39,232 bases of DNA from an uncultured Bacteroidales bacterium (lineage in GTDB: Bacteria; Bacteroidota; Bacteroidia; Bacteroidales; Paludibacteraceae), in the NCBI GenBank assembly GCA_903911085.1, contig CAIWCC010000256.1, positions 1 through 39,232 on the forward strand, written 5' to 3'. A program made the translations under genes and the position numbers. Positions 8,745-16,484 of this stretch are shown here, one piece after another (position 1 is the stretch's first letter; each line of letters starts with the position of its first letter). The notes beneath the pieces were generated by a model. The model did no database searches and was not told where the DNA came from. It was given only the letters and a program-made list of their open reading frames with translations.

Positions 8745-8843
8745 ATGGCAAAAAGTCAAGACGCAAAAAAGGCGGCAAAAAAAGAACCTTTGAAAACTGC
8801 AAAGGAGAAAAAAGCAGAAAAGAGAGAGAAGAAAGCAAAATAA
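8745..8843 (+). CDS. Lysine-rich 32-residue microprotein
   Basis: A 32-codon frame, MAKSQDAKKAAKKEPLKTAK and then EKKAEKREKKAK, about half lysine and with no hydrophobic stretch. It begins with ATG 85 bp after the polyferredoxin gene and stops 49 bp before a strong terminator, so it looks like the last gene of the tat operon. Codons alternate aaa/aag as in real genes here. The composition suggests a nucleic-acid-binding or ribosome-associated peptide, but that is inference. Chance is possible for so short a frame in A-rich DNA, though the regular helix-forming pattern and the terminator argue for a gene. Confidence 0.6.
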   Translation: MAKSQDAKKAAKKEPLKTAKEKKAEKREKKAK

Positions 8844-8891
8844 AACTTGAAAAAATTTCCTTTTGGAGTAGGTTTTATAAGTTAATTATAT

Positions 8892-8928
8892 ATACGGTAT
8901 AGATTTTTATCTATGCCGTATTTTTTTT
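8892..8928 (+). terminator. Terminator of the tat operon
   Basis: An 11-bp stem with one G-U pair (8892-8902 with 8911-8921, core ACGGTATAG/CTATGCCGT), an 8-nt AT loop and a run of eight T. It closes the plus-strand operon. Confidence 0.88.
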
Positions 8929-8947
8929 ATATAATAAATTTTCGCGT

Positions 8948-8982
8948 AAAAAAACGAGGATGATAAAAACCATCCTCGTTTT
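8948..8982 (-). terminator. Terminator of rhaT
   Basis: A 12-bp perfect stem (8951-8962 with 8971-8982, AAAACGAGGATG/CATCCTCGTTTT) and an 8-nt loop. Read on the minus strand it ends in a run of seven T, 23 bp after the rhaT stop codon. Together with the previous hairpin it separates two convergent operons. Confidence 0.88.
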
Positions 8983-9005
8983 AAAAAATTATGATATAAG
9001 TTATA

Positions 9006-10040
9006 TTAATTCAATAAATTAGGTAGTATTAATGAGAAGATAAGTATCAACATTCCAAAAACTAATACTCCGATAGTTTTTGAGCCTGCACCTTTCCATT
9101 CTTTCAAAATTATACCCCAAACATTACTAAAGGTTACATTCAATGACATCAAAATACTCCATGAAAATGCCATCATTACGCTACCCTCAGTTAAATAACT
9201 TTTTCCTAATGCTAGACCGAAGAATTGTGAATACCAAAGTATTCCAGCTAAAGCACAAAGTAAAACGTTGTTGATAAATACACTTGTAGATACGCTGAAA
9301 TAATCAGAGATAGTTTTATTTTTGATATTCTGGAAAATGCAATATACAGCGTTTGTTAAAAATCCTCCTGCTGTTATCATTAATATTGCTGGCAAACCAG
9401 CAAATAAAGCTTGAGAACCTAATTGTATTGCTACTAATTTGATTGGTTCGGCTGCCTCGAGACCCAAACTGAAACAAGCACTCATCACACCTGCTAACAA
9501 AGCAACTAATAAGCCTTTACCCAAAGCAAAATCTTTTACAGCAGCTTTCTTTTGCTCATCAGTCATGTTTTTAGATCGCAAACTTCCAGCAAATCCTATC
9601 ACGGCAATTCCAGCAATGGCAACACATACACCAATTAATAATACAAGTCCCTTTCCGCTAAATAAATCAGTTCCAACCATTAATGCTGGAATCAATGTTC
9701 CAAAAGCTGAACAGGTTCCTAATGCTATTGATTGACCGAGTGCCACACCCAAATAGCGCATACTTAAACCAAATGTTAAGCCACCTATTCCCCAAAGTGA
9801 CCCATATAGCATGGCTTTTAGAGCAGCGCCATCACCTGTTGAAAGTACTTCTACCAATGAATGACCTTCAGGAACTGCCAATAGAGCGCCTAAATATGGA
9901 AAAATAAGCCATGCAAAAATTCCTTGTACCAACCAAAAGCTTTCCCATGCCCAAGTTTTCACTTTTTTAATTGGCACATAAGAACTTGACTGCCCCATTG
10001 CACCAAATGCAATAATTAATAATCCTATAATTGTGTTCAT
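9006..10040 (-). CDS. rhaT: L-rhamnose:proton symporter RhaT
   Basis: A 344-residue inner-membrane transporter with about ten hydrophobic helices; the E. coli protein has the same length. The start MNTIIGLLIIAFGAMGQSSS and the segments WESFWLVQGIFAW, GGLTFGLSMRYLGVALGQSI and FSNVWGIILKEWKGAG are characteristic of RhaT. It imports L-rhamnose with protons. It follows rhaA by 105 bp on the same strand, but a hairpin in that gap may lower its expression relative to rhaA. No other rhamnose genes (kinase, aldolase, AraC-type regulator) lie in the window. Confidence 0.93.
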   Translation of the reverse strand: MNTIIGLLIIAFGAMGQSSSYVPIKKVKTWAWESFWLVQGIFAWLIFPYLGALLAVPEGHSLVEVLSTGDGAALKAMLYGSLWGIGGLTFGLSMRYLGVALGQSIALGTCSAFGTLIPALMVGTDLFSGKGLVLLIGVCVAIAGIAVIGFAGSLRSKNMTDEQKKAAVKDFALGKGLLVALLAGVMSACFSLGLEAAEPIKLVAIQLGSQALFAGLPAILMITAGGFLTNAVYCIFQNIKNKTISDYFSVSTSVFINNVLLCALAGILWYSQFFGLALGKSYLTEGSVMMAFSWSILMSLNVTFSNVWGIILKEWKGAGSKTIGVLVFGMLILIFSLILPNLLN

Positions 10041-10084
10041 GATTTATTAGTATTTAATGATTAGTTTCATGTGATTTATATACG

Positions 10085-10132
10085 AAAAACGATTAGTGAT
10101 TACCTAAATTTTTAGGGTAATTCACTAATCGT
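10085..10132 (-). terminator. Terminator or attenuator between rhaA and rhaT
   Basis: A long hairpin: 11 perfect pairs (10089-10099 with 10122-10132, ACGATTAGTGA/TCACTAATCGT) continue past a bulge for about five more. On the minus strand it is followed by a run of T (A at 10085-10089). It begins 13 bp after the rhaA stop codon, so it could end most transcripts before rhaT or protect the rhaA mRNA end. Confidence 0.8.
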
Positions 10133-10145
10133 GATTTCTTAGTTA

Positions 10146-11408
10146 CTATCTTTTGCTTGTAATATCTTTTTCATATTGTTGAATGTCAGCAATATATGCT
10201 TCGCCAGCAATAACGCCTTTTTTCATACAATAATAATCATAAATAGCTGCCCAAGGCAATGATTTTGCTTCTTCTAACATTGCCAAACGTTCAAAATTTT
10301 GTCCATTTGCTTCAAAATCACGCATTTGTTTAATTGGTTCCAACAATGCTTGTAGAAGTGCTTTTTGTGTAGCACGTACACCAACTACATAAGCGCCAAT
10401 ACGATTGATAGATGCATCGAAATAATCTAAACCAACATGTACTCTATCTAATGCATTTGAACGTATAATTTCCTGTGTAAGAGCTAATAACTCATCGTTC
10501 AAAATTACTACATGGTCGCTATCCCAACGTACACCACGACTTACATGAAGCATAATTTCGGAAGCAAAAAGTAATAATGAAGAAATTTTATCAGAAATAA
10601 CTTCGGTAGGGTGGAAGTGACCTGAATCCAATGTAATCATTTTGTTGTTTGCAACGCCATAACCCATGTAAAACTCATGTGAACCAACAACATAACTCTC
10701 GCTGCCGATACCAAATAATTTACATTCGATACTGTCTAACATATAATCGTCGTTGGTTTTGTATTCGAATATCTTATCCAACGATTCTTTCAAGTTTTTG
10801 CGATAAAGTAAACGATCTACCGTTAAATCTTTTGATCCATCAGGTATCCAAATATTGTGAATACATTTAGAACCCAATTGACGACCCATTTCTTCAGCTA
10901 TTTTGCGACTGCGAATTACGTGATCAATCCAAAATTGTCTTACTGCAGGATCGCGATGTGACAAAGTGAAGCCATCAGCCGAAAATTCGTGAGAAAAACA
11001 AGTGCAATTAAAGTCCAATTTATAGTTCTTTTCTTTTGCCCAATCAATCCAACTTTGAAAATGTTTTGGTTCAATTTCGTTTCTGTCAACCTTTTCCCCT
11101 TGGAAATCACCATAAAACGCATGAATATTTACTCTGTGTTCACCAGGAATTAATGTCATTGCTTTGTCAATATCGGCACGAAGTTCAGCAATTGTTCGTG
11201 CTTTACCCGGATAATTTCCAGTAGCTTGAATGCCACCAGTAAGTTCACCATCACCGTTTTCAAATCCTGTAACATCATCTGCTTGCCAGCAATGTAGCGA
11301 AATTGATAATTTGTCTAACTGTTTTACAGCTTCTTCTACATCAATTCCTAATTCGGCATAACGTGTTTTAGCATATTCAAATGCTTGATTGATTTGTTGT
11401 TCTTTCAT
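10146..11408 (-). CDS. rhaA: L-rhamnose isomerase RhaA
   Basis: A 420-residue cytoplasmic enzyme, close to the 419 of E. coli, converting L-rhamnose to L-rhamnulose with Mn or Zn. It begins KEQQINQAFEYAKTRYAELG, typical for the family. Family signatures include LSISLHCWQADDVTGFE (34-50), NIHAFYGDF (94-102), MITLDSGHFHPTE with His264 (257-269) and RGVRWDSDHVV with Asp296 and Asp298. By offset these match the metal ligands His262, Asp294 and Asp296 of the E. coli enzyme. It is transcribed divergently from rpiB across a 427-bp region holding a 14-bp inverted repeat. The downstream partner is rhaT. Confidence 0.96.
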   Translation of the reverse strand: MKEQQINQAFEYAKTRYAELGIDVEEAVKQLDKLSISLHCWQADDVTGFENGDGELTGGIQATGNYPGKARTIAELRADIDKAMTLIPGEHRVNIHAFYGDFQGEKVDRNEIEPKHFQSWIDWAKEKNYKLDFNCTCFSHEFSADGFTLSHRDPAVRQFWIDHVIRSRKIAEEMGRQLGSKCIHNIWIPDGSKDLTVDRLLYRKNLKESLDKIFEYKTNDDYMLDSIECKLFGIGSESYVVGSHEFYMGYGVANNKMITLDSGHFHPTEVISDKISSLLLFASEIMLHVSRGVRWDSDHVVILNDELLALTQEIIRSNALDRVHVGLDYFDASINRIGAYVVGVRATQKALLQALLEPIKQMRDFEANGQNFERLAMLEEAKSLPWAAIYDYYCMKKGVIAGEAYIADIQQYEKDITSKR

Positions 11409-11835
11409 GATTCTTTTATTAATTAAAATTGTTTTGTTTTATTTATGGAATAAGTTTATTTTAATAATTGTTTAGTTTGTAAATAACGATGTAAATTCAT
11501 TATTATTACTAATTTATAATTTTATGCAAAGATATTTATTAAATAATCTTGGAGTATGAGATTATTGATATTAAAACTTTACTTTTTGATAATACATTTT
11601 ATTTACAGTCTAAGTTTCATAATTTACATCGTTAATGTTTTTATTTGATTTCTTTTCATATTTAAGTTACAAAAATCTAATGACCTAATATATAATTAAT
11701 TAATGCGTAATAAAAATATTATATTTGTTGAATTGTTGAATTTTATTCTAATTGATTCAAACAGTTTAAATTGTAAGATGTATATTAGTTGAAAATAAAT
11801 ATCTACTTTTGCACATTAAATCTAAAAAATCGAAT
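11409..11835. other. Divergent regulatory region between rhaA and rpiB
   Basis: About 430 bp with no gene. A perfect 14-bp inverted repeat, TAACGATGTAAATT (11484-11497) and AATTTACATCGTTA (11621-11634), has arms 123 bp apart and may be a pair of sites for one regulator. A minus-strand -7 box (TATCTTTG on the minus strand, 11527-11534) lies between the arms and could drive rhaA; no -33 element fits it. The plus-strand rpiB -7 box is at 11804-11811. Confidence 0.6.
11804..11811 (+). promoter_or_regulatory. rpiB promoter -7 box
   Basis: TACTTTTG matches TAnnTTTG and lies 25 bp before the chosen rpiB ATG. No good -33 element is seen 19-21 bp upstream. The box overlaps an in-frame TTG at 11809, which argues against that upstream start. 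Confidence 0.5.
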
Positions 11836-12285
11836 ATGAATCCTTACAGACATTTACGTATAGCCATTTGCAATGATCATGCAGGCTACGAGCTCAAACT
11901 AAAAATTGTAGAATATCTTCTTGGTGAAGGTGCTACAGATGTGAAAGATTTTGGTTGTCATTCCACCGAAAGTTGTGATTATCCAGACTTTGCACATCCA
12001 ATGGCTTCTGCTATTAAGCGTGGTGAGTTCGAATATGGAATTTCGATATGTGGAACAGGCAACGGCATTAGTATGGTTCTCAACAAACATTTTGGAATTA
12101 GAGCAGCACTTTGCTGGAATCCTCAAATTGCTGCGCTTGCTCGTCAGCACAATGACGCAAATGTACTATCACTTCCTGCTCGATTCATCACAGAGGAAGA
12201 TGCTTTAAGCATGCTTGATGTGTTTTTTATGACAAAATTTGAAGGTGGAAGACATCAAACAAGAATAGATAAAATCAATCAATAA
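11836..12285 (+). CDS. rpiB: Ribose-5-phosphate isomerase B
   Basis: A 149-residue RpiB/LacAB-family isomerase interconverting ribose 5-phosphate and ribulose 5-phosphate in the pentose phosphate pathway. Signatures are IAICNDHAGYELK (9-21), the active-site loop GISICGTGNGISM (68-80) with catalytic Cys72, and RQHNDANVLSLPAR. The length is usual for RpiB. The frame is open nine codons upstream to a TTG at 11809, but that TTG lies within the promoter -7 box, so the ATG at 11836 is chosen. It precedes thiL on the same strand with 111 bp between; a weak hairpin without a T-run lies at 12301-12336. Confidence 0.93.
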   Translation: MNPYRHLRIAICNDHAGYELKLKIVEYLLGEGATDVKDFGCHSTESCDYPDFAHPMASAIKRGEFEYGISICGTGNGISMVLNKHFGIRAALCWNPQIAALARQHNDANVLSLPARFITEEDALSMLDVFFMTKFEGGRHQTRIDKINQ

Positions 12286-12396
12286 GAAATATTTTACGAA
12301 AATAATCATTGGATTTTTTTATAACCAATTATTATTTAAATTTACAAACATGGAATTTCTTTCGCCTTATGGGTGTTTGAAAGCAAAATAATTAAA

Positions 12397-13425
12397 ATGC
12401 AACGAACAGAAATATCAACTTACGGTGAATTTGGGTTAATTAAACATTTGACCGAAAAATTTAAAATTGAAAATTCTTCAACTCTAAAAGGTGTAGGAGA
12501 TGATGCTGCTGTACTAAGTTTTGAAACTAAAAAAGTATTGATTACTACCGACTTATTGTTGGAAGGTATTCACTTCGATTTGGTTTATGTGCCACTTATG
12601 CACCTTGGATATAAAGCAGCAATAGTAAATTTTTCGGATATATATGCAATGAATGGTACACCAACGCAAATCACAGTTTCAATTGGTGTTTCCAAACGGT
12701 TTTCGGTAGAAGATTTAGAACAATTATATGCCGGAATTGAAATGGCTTGCAAAAAATATGGCGTTGATTTGGTAGGTGGCGATACCTCAGCTTCACTTAC
12801 AGGACTGACAATAAGCATTACTTGTATTGGCCAAGCAGATGAAAATAAAATTGTATACCGAAATACTGCCAAAGAAAATGATTTAATTTGTGTTACAGGT
12901 AATTTAGGATCAGCTTACATGGGTTTACAATTATTAGAACGCGAAAAAGTTGTTTTTGCAGCAAATGACCAAGCTCAACCCGATTTTGAAAATCGCGATT
13001 ACATTTTACAACGTCAATTGAAGCCCGAAGCTCGAAAAGATATTATTGAAATGCTGGCCGAAAAAGGAGTAATTCCAAATTCTATGATTGATATATCGGA
13101 CGGTCTTTCTTCAGAATTAATTCATATTTGTACACAAAGTAATGTGGGTTGTAGAATTTATGAAGATAAAATTCCAATAAATATACAAGCTGTTATAATG
13201 GCCGAAGAGTTAAATATGAGTATTGTTACTGCTGCGCTAAATGGAGGTGAAGATTATGAATTACTTTTTACTGCTGCTCTCGAGGATTATGACAAAATAT
13301 TGACAATGGATGGAGTAGCTATTGTAGGACACACAACCAAATCGGAATACGGATTGCAACTTGTAGGACGTGAAGGTGAAGAATTGGAACTTAGAGCGCA
13401 AGGTTGGAATTCGTTGGATGAATAG
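12397..13425 (+). CDS. thiL: Thiamine-monophosphate kinase ThiL
   Basis: A 342-residue cytoplasmic enzyme of the PurM/ThiL superfamily that phosphorylates thiamine monophosphate to thiamine diphosphate using ATP. Signatures from the chosen start are GEFGLI (10-15), GVGDDAAVL (32-40), TTDLLLEGIHFD (50-61), NFSDIYAMNGTP (78-89), GGDTS (127-131) and DISDGLSSEL. The order and spacing fit ThiL better than PurM, SelD or HypE. The frame extends eight codons upstream to a GTG at 12373, but family members begin with a short MxRTEIS, so the ATG at 12397 is used. It sits between rpiB and proC, a loose housekeeping cluster. No TPP riboswitch is seen upstream. Confidence 0.92.
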   Translation: MQRTEISTYGEFGLIKHLTEKFKIENSSTLKGVGDDAAVLSFETKKVLITTDLLLEGIHFDLVYVPLMHLGYKAAIVNFSDIYAMNGTPTQITVSIGVSKRFSVEDLEQLYAGIEMACKKYGVDLVGGDTSASLTGLTISITCIGQADENKIVYRNTAKENDLICVTGNLGSAYMGLQLLEREKVVFAANDQAQPDFENRDYILQRQLKPEARKDIIEMLAEKGVIPNSMIDISDGLSSELIHICTQSNVGCRIYEDKIPINIQAVIMAEELNMSIVTAALNGGEDYELLFTAALEDYDKILTMDGVAIVGHTTKSEYGLQLVGREGEELELRAQGWNSLDE

Positions 13426-13476
13426 TTAGTAAATTGTAGCAAAAAATTGTTGTTAAATAATAAAGTAATAAATTAG

Positions 13477-14277
13477 ATGGAAACAAAAGATATTCAAATT
13501 GCAATAATTGGTGCTGGAAACATGGGTGGCGCCATTGCTCGGGGATTGGCTAGTGGTAAACTCATCCAATCGAAAAACATTAGGGTTAGTGATGTTTATC
13601 AGGCTAATTTAAATTCTATAAGTACTTATAATTCGGCTATAACAATAAGTGAATCTAACCGAGAAATAATTAAGGATGCCGATATTATCATTTTGGCAGT
13701 AAAACCATGGCTGATTGAAACGATAGCGGAAGAGATTGAAAATAAAATTGATTTCAAAAAACAAATTATTGTTTCAATAGCTGCTGGAATTGATTTTGAA
13801 AAATTGGCTAGTTTCTTTAATACCGACACAACTTTTTTTCGTGTAATTCCTAACACTGCAATAGATGTTCAGCAAAGTGTTTCTACCATTTCCTCATTTA
13901 ATGCAACTAAAGAACAGGAAAAATTGATTTTGGATATTTTTGGAGAACTAGGTAAAACTTTTCTTGTTCCAGAATCACAATTAAATGCATTTATGTCATT
14001 GTCATCATGCGGAATAGCATATGCATTTAGGTATATTCGCGCAGCAACGGAAGGCGGAGTGGAAATGGGTATTTACCCAAATGTAGCCAAAGAAGTTGTA
14101 ATCCAAACTTTACGTGGTGCAATCGATTTGTTGGAAGCAAATAATTCTCACCCTGAAGTTGAAATAGATAAAGTAACTACTCCAGGTGGTATTACCATTA
14201 AAGGACTTAATGAAATGGAAGCCAACGGTTTCAGTAATGCTGTAATAAAAGGATTGAAAGCATCTTTGATAAAATAG
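13477..14277 (+). CDS. proC: Pyrroline-5-carboxylate reductase ProC
   Basis: A 266-residue cytoplasmic enzyme for the last step of proline synthesis, reducing 1-pyrroline-5-carboxylate with NAD(P)H. The Rossmann motif is IGAGNMGGAIARG (11-23). Further signatures are ILAVKPW, FRVIPNTAIDVQQSVS, the helix SSCGIAYAFRYIRAATEGGV, and the C-terminal TPGGITIKGLNEME. The length is usual. It follows thiL by 51 bp and converges on rnz with 52 bp between stops, where no strong terminator is seen. Confidence 0.95.
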   Translation: METKDIQIAIIGAGNMGGAIARGLASGKLIQSKNIRVSDVYQANLNSISTYNSAITISESNREIIKDADIIILAVKPWLIETIAEEIENKIDFKKQIIVSIAAGIDFEKLASFFNTDTTFFRVIPNTAIDVQQSVSTISSFNATKEQEKLILDIFGELGKTFLVPESQLNAFMSLSSCGIAYAFRYIRAATEGGVEMGIYPNVAKEVVIQTLRGAIDLLEANNSHPEVEIDKVTTPGGITIKGLNEMEANGFSNAVIKGLKASLIK

Positions 14278-14329
14278 TTGGCTTAAATTCACAATCAATA
14301 ATTGAATGAATCTTATAAAAAATCAACTT

Positions 14330-15241
14330 TCAAATTTCGTAAACGGTCATATCTTCGCCTAAAATTGTATTTTCAAAAACCGCTTTAGACTCTTTTAAAA
14401 GTTCATTTTGATGTATATAACGAGCAGAATAATGTCCAATTATAAGTTTTTTTACATTTGCTTTTTGAGCTGTTTCTGCTGCTTGACGTGCTGTAGAATG
14501 TTGAGTTTGTTTAGCTCTTAGTTGTTCTGCCTCCATAAAAGTAGCTTCATGAAACAAACAATCTACACCTTGAATTATTGGTATTATTTTGTCTGAATGT
14601 GCAGTATCTGAACAATATGCAAATCGTTTTGGAGTTTCAGGAGCAGTAGTAAGAATTTTGTTTGGAATAGTTTCACCGTCATCAGTTACAAAATCTTCGC
14701 CTTGTTTTATTTTAGGAATTCGCCAAGTTGGAATTTTGTAGAAATCAATCATTTCTCTAATAATATGTCTGTCGCGAGGCTTTTCTTCGAACAAAAAACC
14801 ACAACATGGTACTCGGTGTTTTAACGGAATTGAGTAAACTGACACTGAACGGTCTTCGTATATCAATTCATGTTTTCGTGGATCAACAGCATGAAAAACT
14901 ATTTTGAAAGGCATTTCTTCACAAAAAAACAGAAGTTGAGGCTGTAATATTTTTTCTAAATCGGAATGTGAATGTATATGTAAATCGGCAGTACGATTAA
15001 GCATACCAAAACTAGAAATTAGGCCAATTAATCCAAAAACATGGTCACCATGTAAATGAGAAATAAAAATGTGTCCAAGCCTATTCGTTTTAACACCCAT
15101 TTGGCGCATTCGAATTTGAGTTCCTTCACCACAATCAATTAAAAATTGCTTATCGCGAATTTCCAATAATTGTGATGTGGGAAAATTCTTACGAGTTGGT
15201 AATGCCGATCCACAGCCTAATATAGTGAGTGTTGCTTTCAA
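14330..15241 (-). CDS. rnz: Ribonuclease Z
   Basis: A 303-residue metallo-beta-lactamase-fold endonuclease that trims tRNA 3' ends. Metal-binding HLHGDH is at 62-67, after LTILGCGSALPTRKNFPTSQ-type N-terminal signatures and IDCGEGTQIRMRQ. Later ligands are in AYCSDTAHS and LFHEATF, and the end has IIGHYSARY. The length is that of the short bacterial form. It lies 171 bp downstream of lptB on the same strand, with a block of short repeats in that gap and no terminator, so it may be read with lptB. It would process CCA-less tRNA precursors such as the tRNA-Cys in this window. Confidence 0.95.
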   Translation of the reverse strand: MKATLTILGCGSALPTRKNFPTSQLLEIRDKQFLIDCGEGTQIRMRQMGVKTNRLGHIFISHLHGDHVFGLIGLISSFGMLNRTADLHIHSHSDLEKILQPQLLFFCEEMPFKIVFHAVDPRKHELIYEDRSVSVYSIPLKHRVPCCGFLFEEKPRDRHIIREMIDFYKIPTWRIPKIKQGEDFVTDDGETIPNKILTTAPETPKRFAYCSDTAHSDKIIPIIQGVDCLFHEATFMEAEQLRAKQTQHSTARQAAETAQKANVKKLIIGHYSARYIHQNELLKESKAVFENTILGEDMTVYEI

Positions 15242-15329
15242 AAAAAAATAATTTTATGTGTAATTTGAACAAAACAGACACTTAAATGGAATATTTTGCC
15301 AACACTCTTTTGAATTCATAACCTTTCAA

Positions 15330-15404
15330 ACACGGAACACGATTGACAGAGTTGGAACTCAGTCATCCCAGAACACGGAACACAAAACACGAAACACGGA
15401 ACAC
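15330..15404. repeat. Short-word repeat block (ACACGGAACAC family)
   Basis: The 11-mer ACACGGAACAC occurs three times (15330-15340, 15373-15383, 15394-15404), with related words ACACAAAACAC and ACACGAAAC between. The block fills much of the lptB-rnz gap and has no coding potential. Similar stuttered words are, from memory, dispersed in some Bacteroidetes genomes. Confidence 0.75.
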
Positions 15405-15412
15405 GAAACCCT

Positions 15413-16165
15413 TTATATCCTTGTTTTTTCTTTTAATTTAAAGTCTCTACCAAGGTATTTTTCACGAACTACAGGATTATCTGCTAATTCTTTAGATGTT
15501 CCTTGAAATAATATTCGTCCTTCAAAAAGTAGGTAAGCTCTATCGGTAATTGTAAGCGTCTCGTCGACATTATGATCGGTAATAAGGATACCAATATTTT
15601 TGTCTTTCAATTTCCAAACAATGTCCTGAATATCTTGTACTGCAATGGGGTCAACACCAGCAAAAGGTTCGTCGAGCATAATGAAGCGAGGTTCAATGGC
15701 CAAACAACGAGCAATTTCAGTGCGTCGTCGTTCACCACCCGAAAGTCTATCACCAATATTAAAACGGACTTTTTCTAAGTTAAATTCAGAAATGAGAATT
15801 TCTAATTTTTCTTTTTGTTGTGCCTTGGTGAATTTGGTCATTTCCAAAACAGCCTTGATGTTATCTTCAACTGTCATTTTTCTAAAAACAGACGCTTCCT
15901 GAGCCAAGTAACCTATGCCTTTTTGAGCGCGTTTATATACAGGAAACTTAGTAATTTCCTCATCGTTTAAAAAAATCTTTCCCGAGTTTGGAGTTACCAA
16001 TCCTGTTGTCATATAAAACGTAGTTGTTTTTCCTGCACCGTTTGGACCAAGTAAACCAACAATTTCGCCTTGTTTAACATCAATGGAAACATCGTTTACC
16101 ACTGTGCGTTTACCATATTTCTTGAATAAATTTTCGGTGCGAAGCACCATGTTATCGTTTGTCAT
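15413..16165 (-). CDS. lptB: LPS export ABC transporter ATP-binding protein LptB
   Basis: A 250-residue ABC ATPase powering lipopolysaccharide extraction from the inner membrane with LptF/G/C. Walker A is GPNGAGKTT (40-48), the Q-loop area is [10 protein letters not shown], the signature is LSGGE (141-145), and Walker B is FIMLDEP (161-167) followed by FAGVDP. The motif [16 protein letters not shown] and the strong [13 protein letters not shown] segment are characteristic of LptB. It has a textbook Bacteroidetes promoter just upstream and precedes rnz. The membrane partners are not in the window. Confidence 0.93.
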   Translation of the reverse strand: MTNDNMVLRTENLFKKYGKRTVVNDVSIDVKQGEIVGLLGPNGAGKTTTFYMTTGLVTPNSGKIFLNDEEITKFPVYKRAQKGIGYLAQEASVFRKMTVEDNIKAVLEMTKFTKAQQKEKLEILISEFNLEKVRFNIGDRLSGGERRRTEIARCLAIEPRFIMLDEPFAGVDPIAVQDIQDIVWKLKDKNIGILITDHNVDETLTITDRAYLLFEGRILFQGTSKELADNPVVREKYLGRDFKLKEKTRI

Positions 16166-16183
16166 AATCTTTGATTAGAAATA

Positions 16184-16214
16184 CAAAAGTACACATTTAT
16201 CAACGATTCTCAAA
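16184..16214 (-). promoter_or_regulatory. lptB promoter
   Basis: On the minus strand, TTTG (16211-16214), 19 bp, then TACTTTTG (16184-16191): an exact match to the Bacteroidetes TTTG-N19-TAnnTTTG promoter. The -7 box ends 18 bp before the lptB start codon, giving a short leader. Confidence 0.88.
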
Positions 16215-16375
16215 AATCATTTATAAAATTTATAAACTAAATAAACTTGTCGATATTACAAAGTTATTTCAAAATATAATTTATTGTCAATTAAACGATT
16301 ATGTTGAAAACACTACAAAATACATAATTCATTAGATTATTTTGTTATTTTTTTTTCTCAAAACACCCAAAAACA

Positions 16376-16405
16376 TTGTGTAATTAAAAAAAATAATTAC
16401 TTTTG
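16376..16405 (+). promoter_or_regulatory. Promoter of the DUF2271 pseudogene
   Basis: TTG (16376-16378), 19 bp, then TACTTTTG (16398-16405). The spacing is the same as in the lptB and tRNA-Cys promoters. The promoter remains intact although the gene has a premature stop. Confidence 0.75.
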
Positions 16406-16484
16406 TCCCGAAATGTAATAATTACAAATACAAAACCCTTATTAAGTTTCAAATATATATTTAACATTAAAAAAAATTATTTTT

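Larger units (their letters stand above)
16166..16484. other. Divergent promoter region, lptB and DUF2271 pseudogene
   Basis: About 320 bp of AT-rich DNA with no gene. It contains the lptB promoter on the minus strand (16184-16214) and the pseudogene promoter on the plus strand (16376-16405). Nothing else could be recognised between them. Confidence 0.7.

Noticed and set aside
10070-10085. Possible second CRP-type site upstream of rhaT (TGTGATTTATATAC)
   Set aside because: Only the left half-site TGTGAT is present; the right half does not match ATCACA.
11809-11835. Extended N-terminus of RpiB from a TTG
   Set aside because: The TTG is part of the promoter -7 box and would precede the transcription start.
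12301-12336. Hairpin between rpiB and thiL as a terminator
   Set aside because: The stem has a mismatch, is almost all AT and lacks a following T-run.
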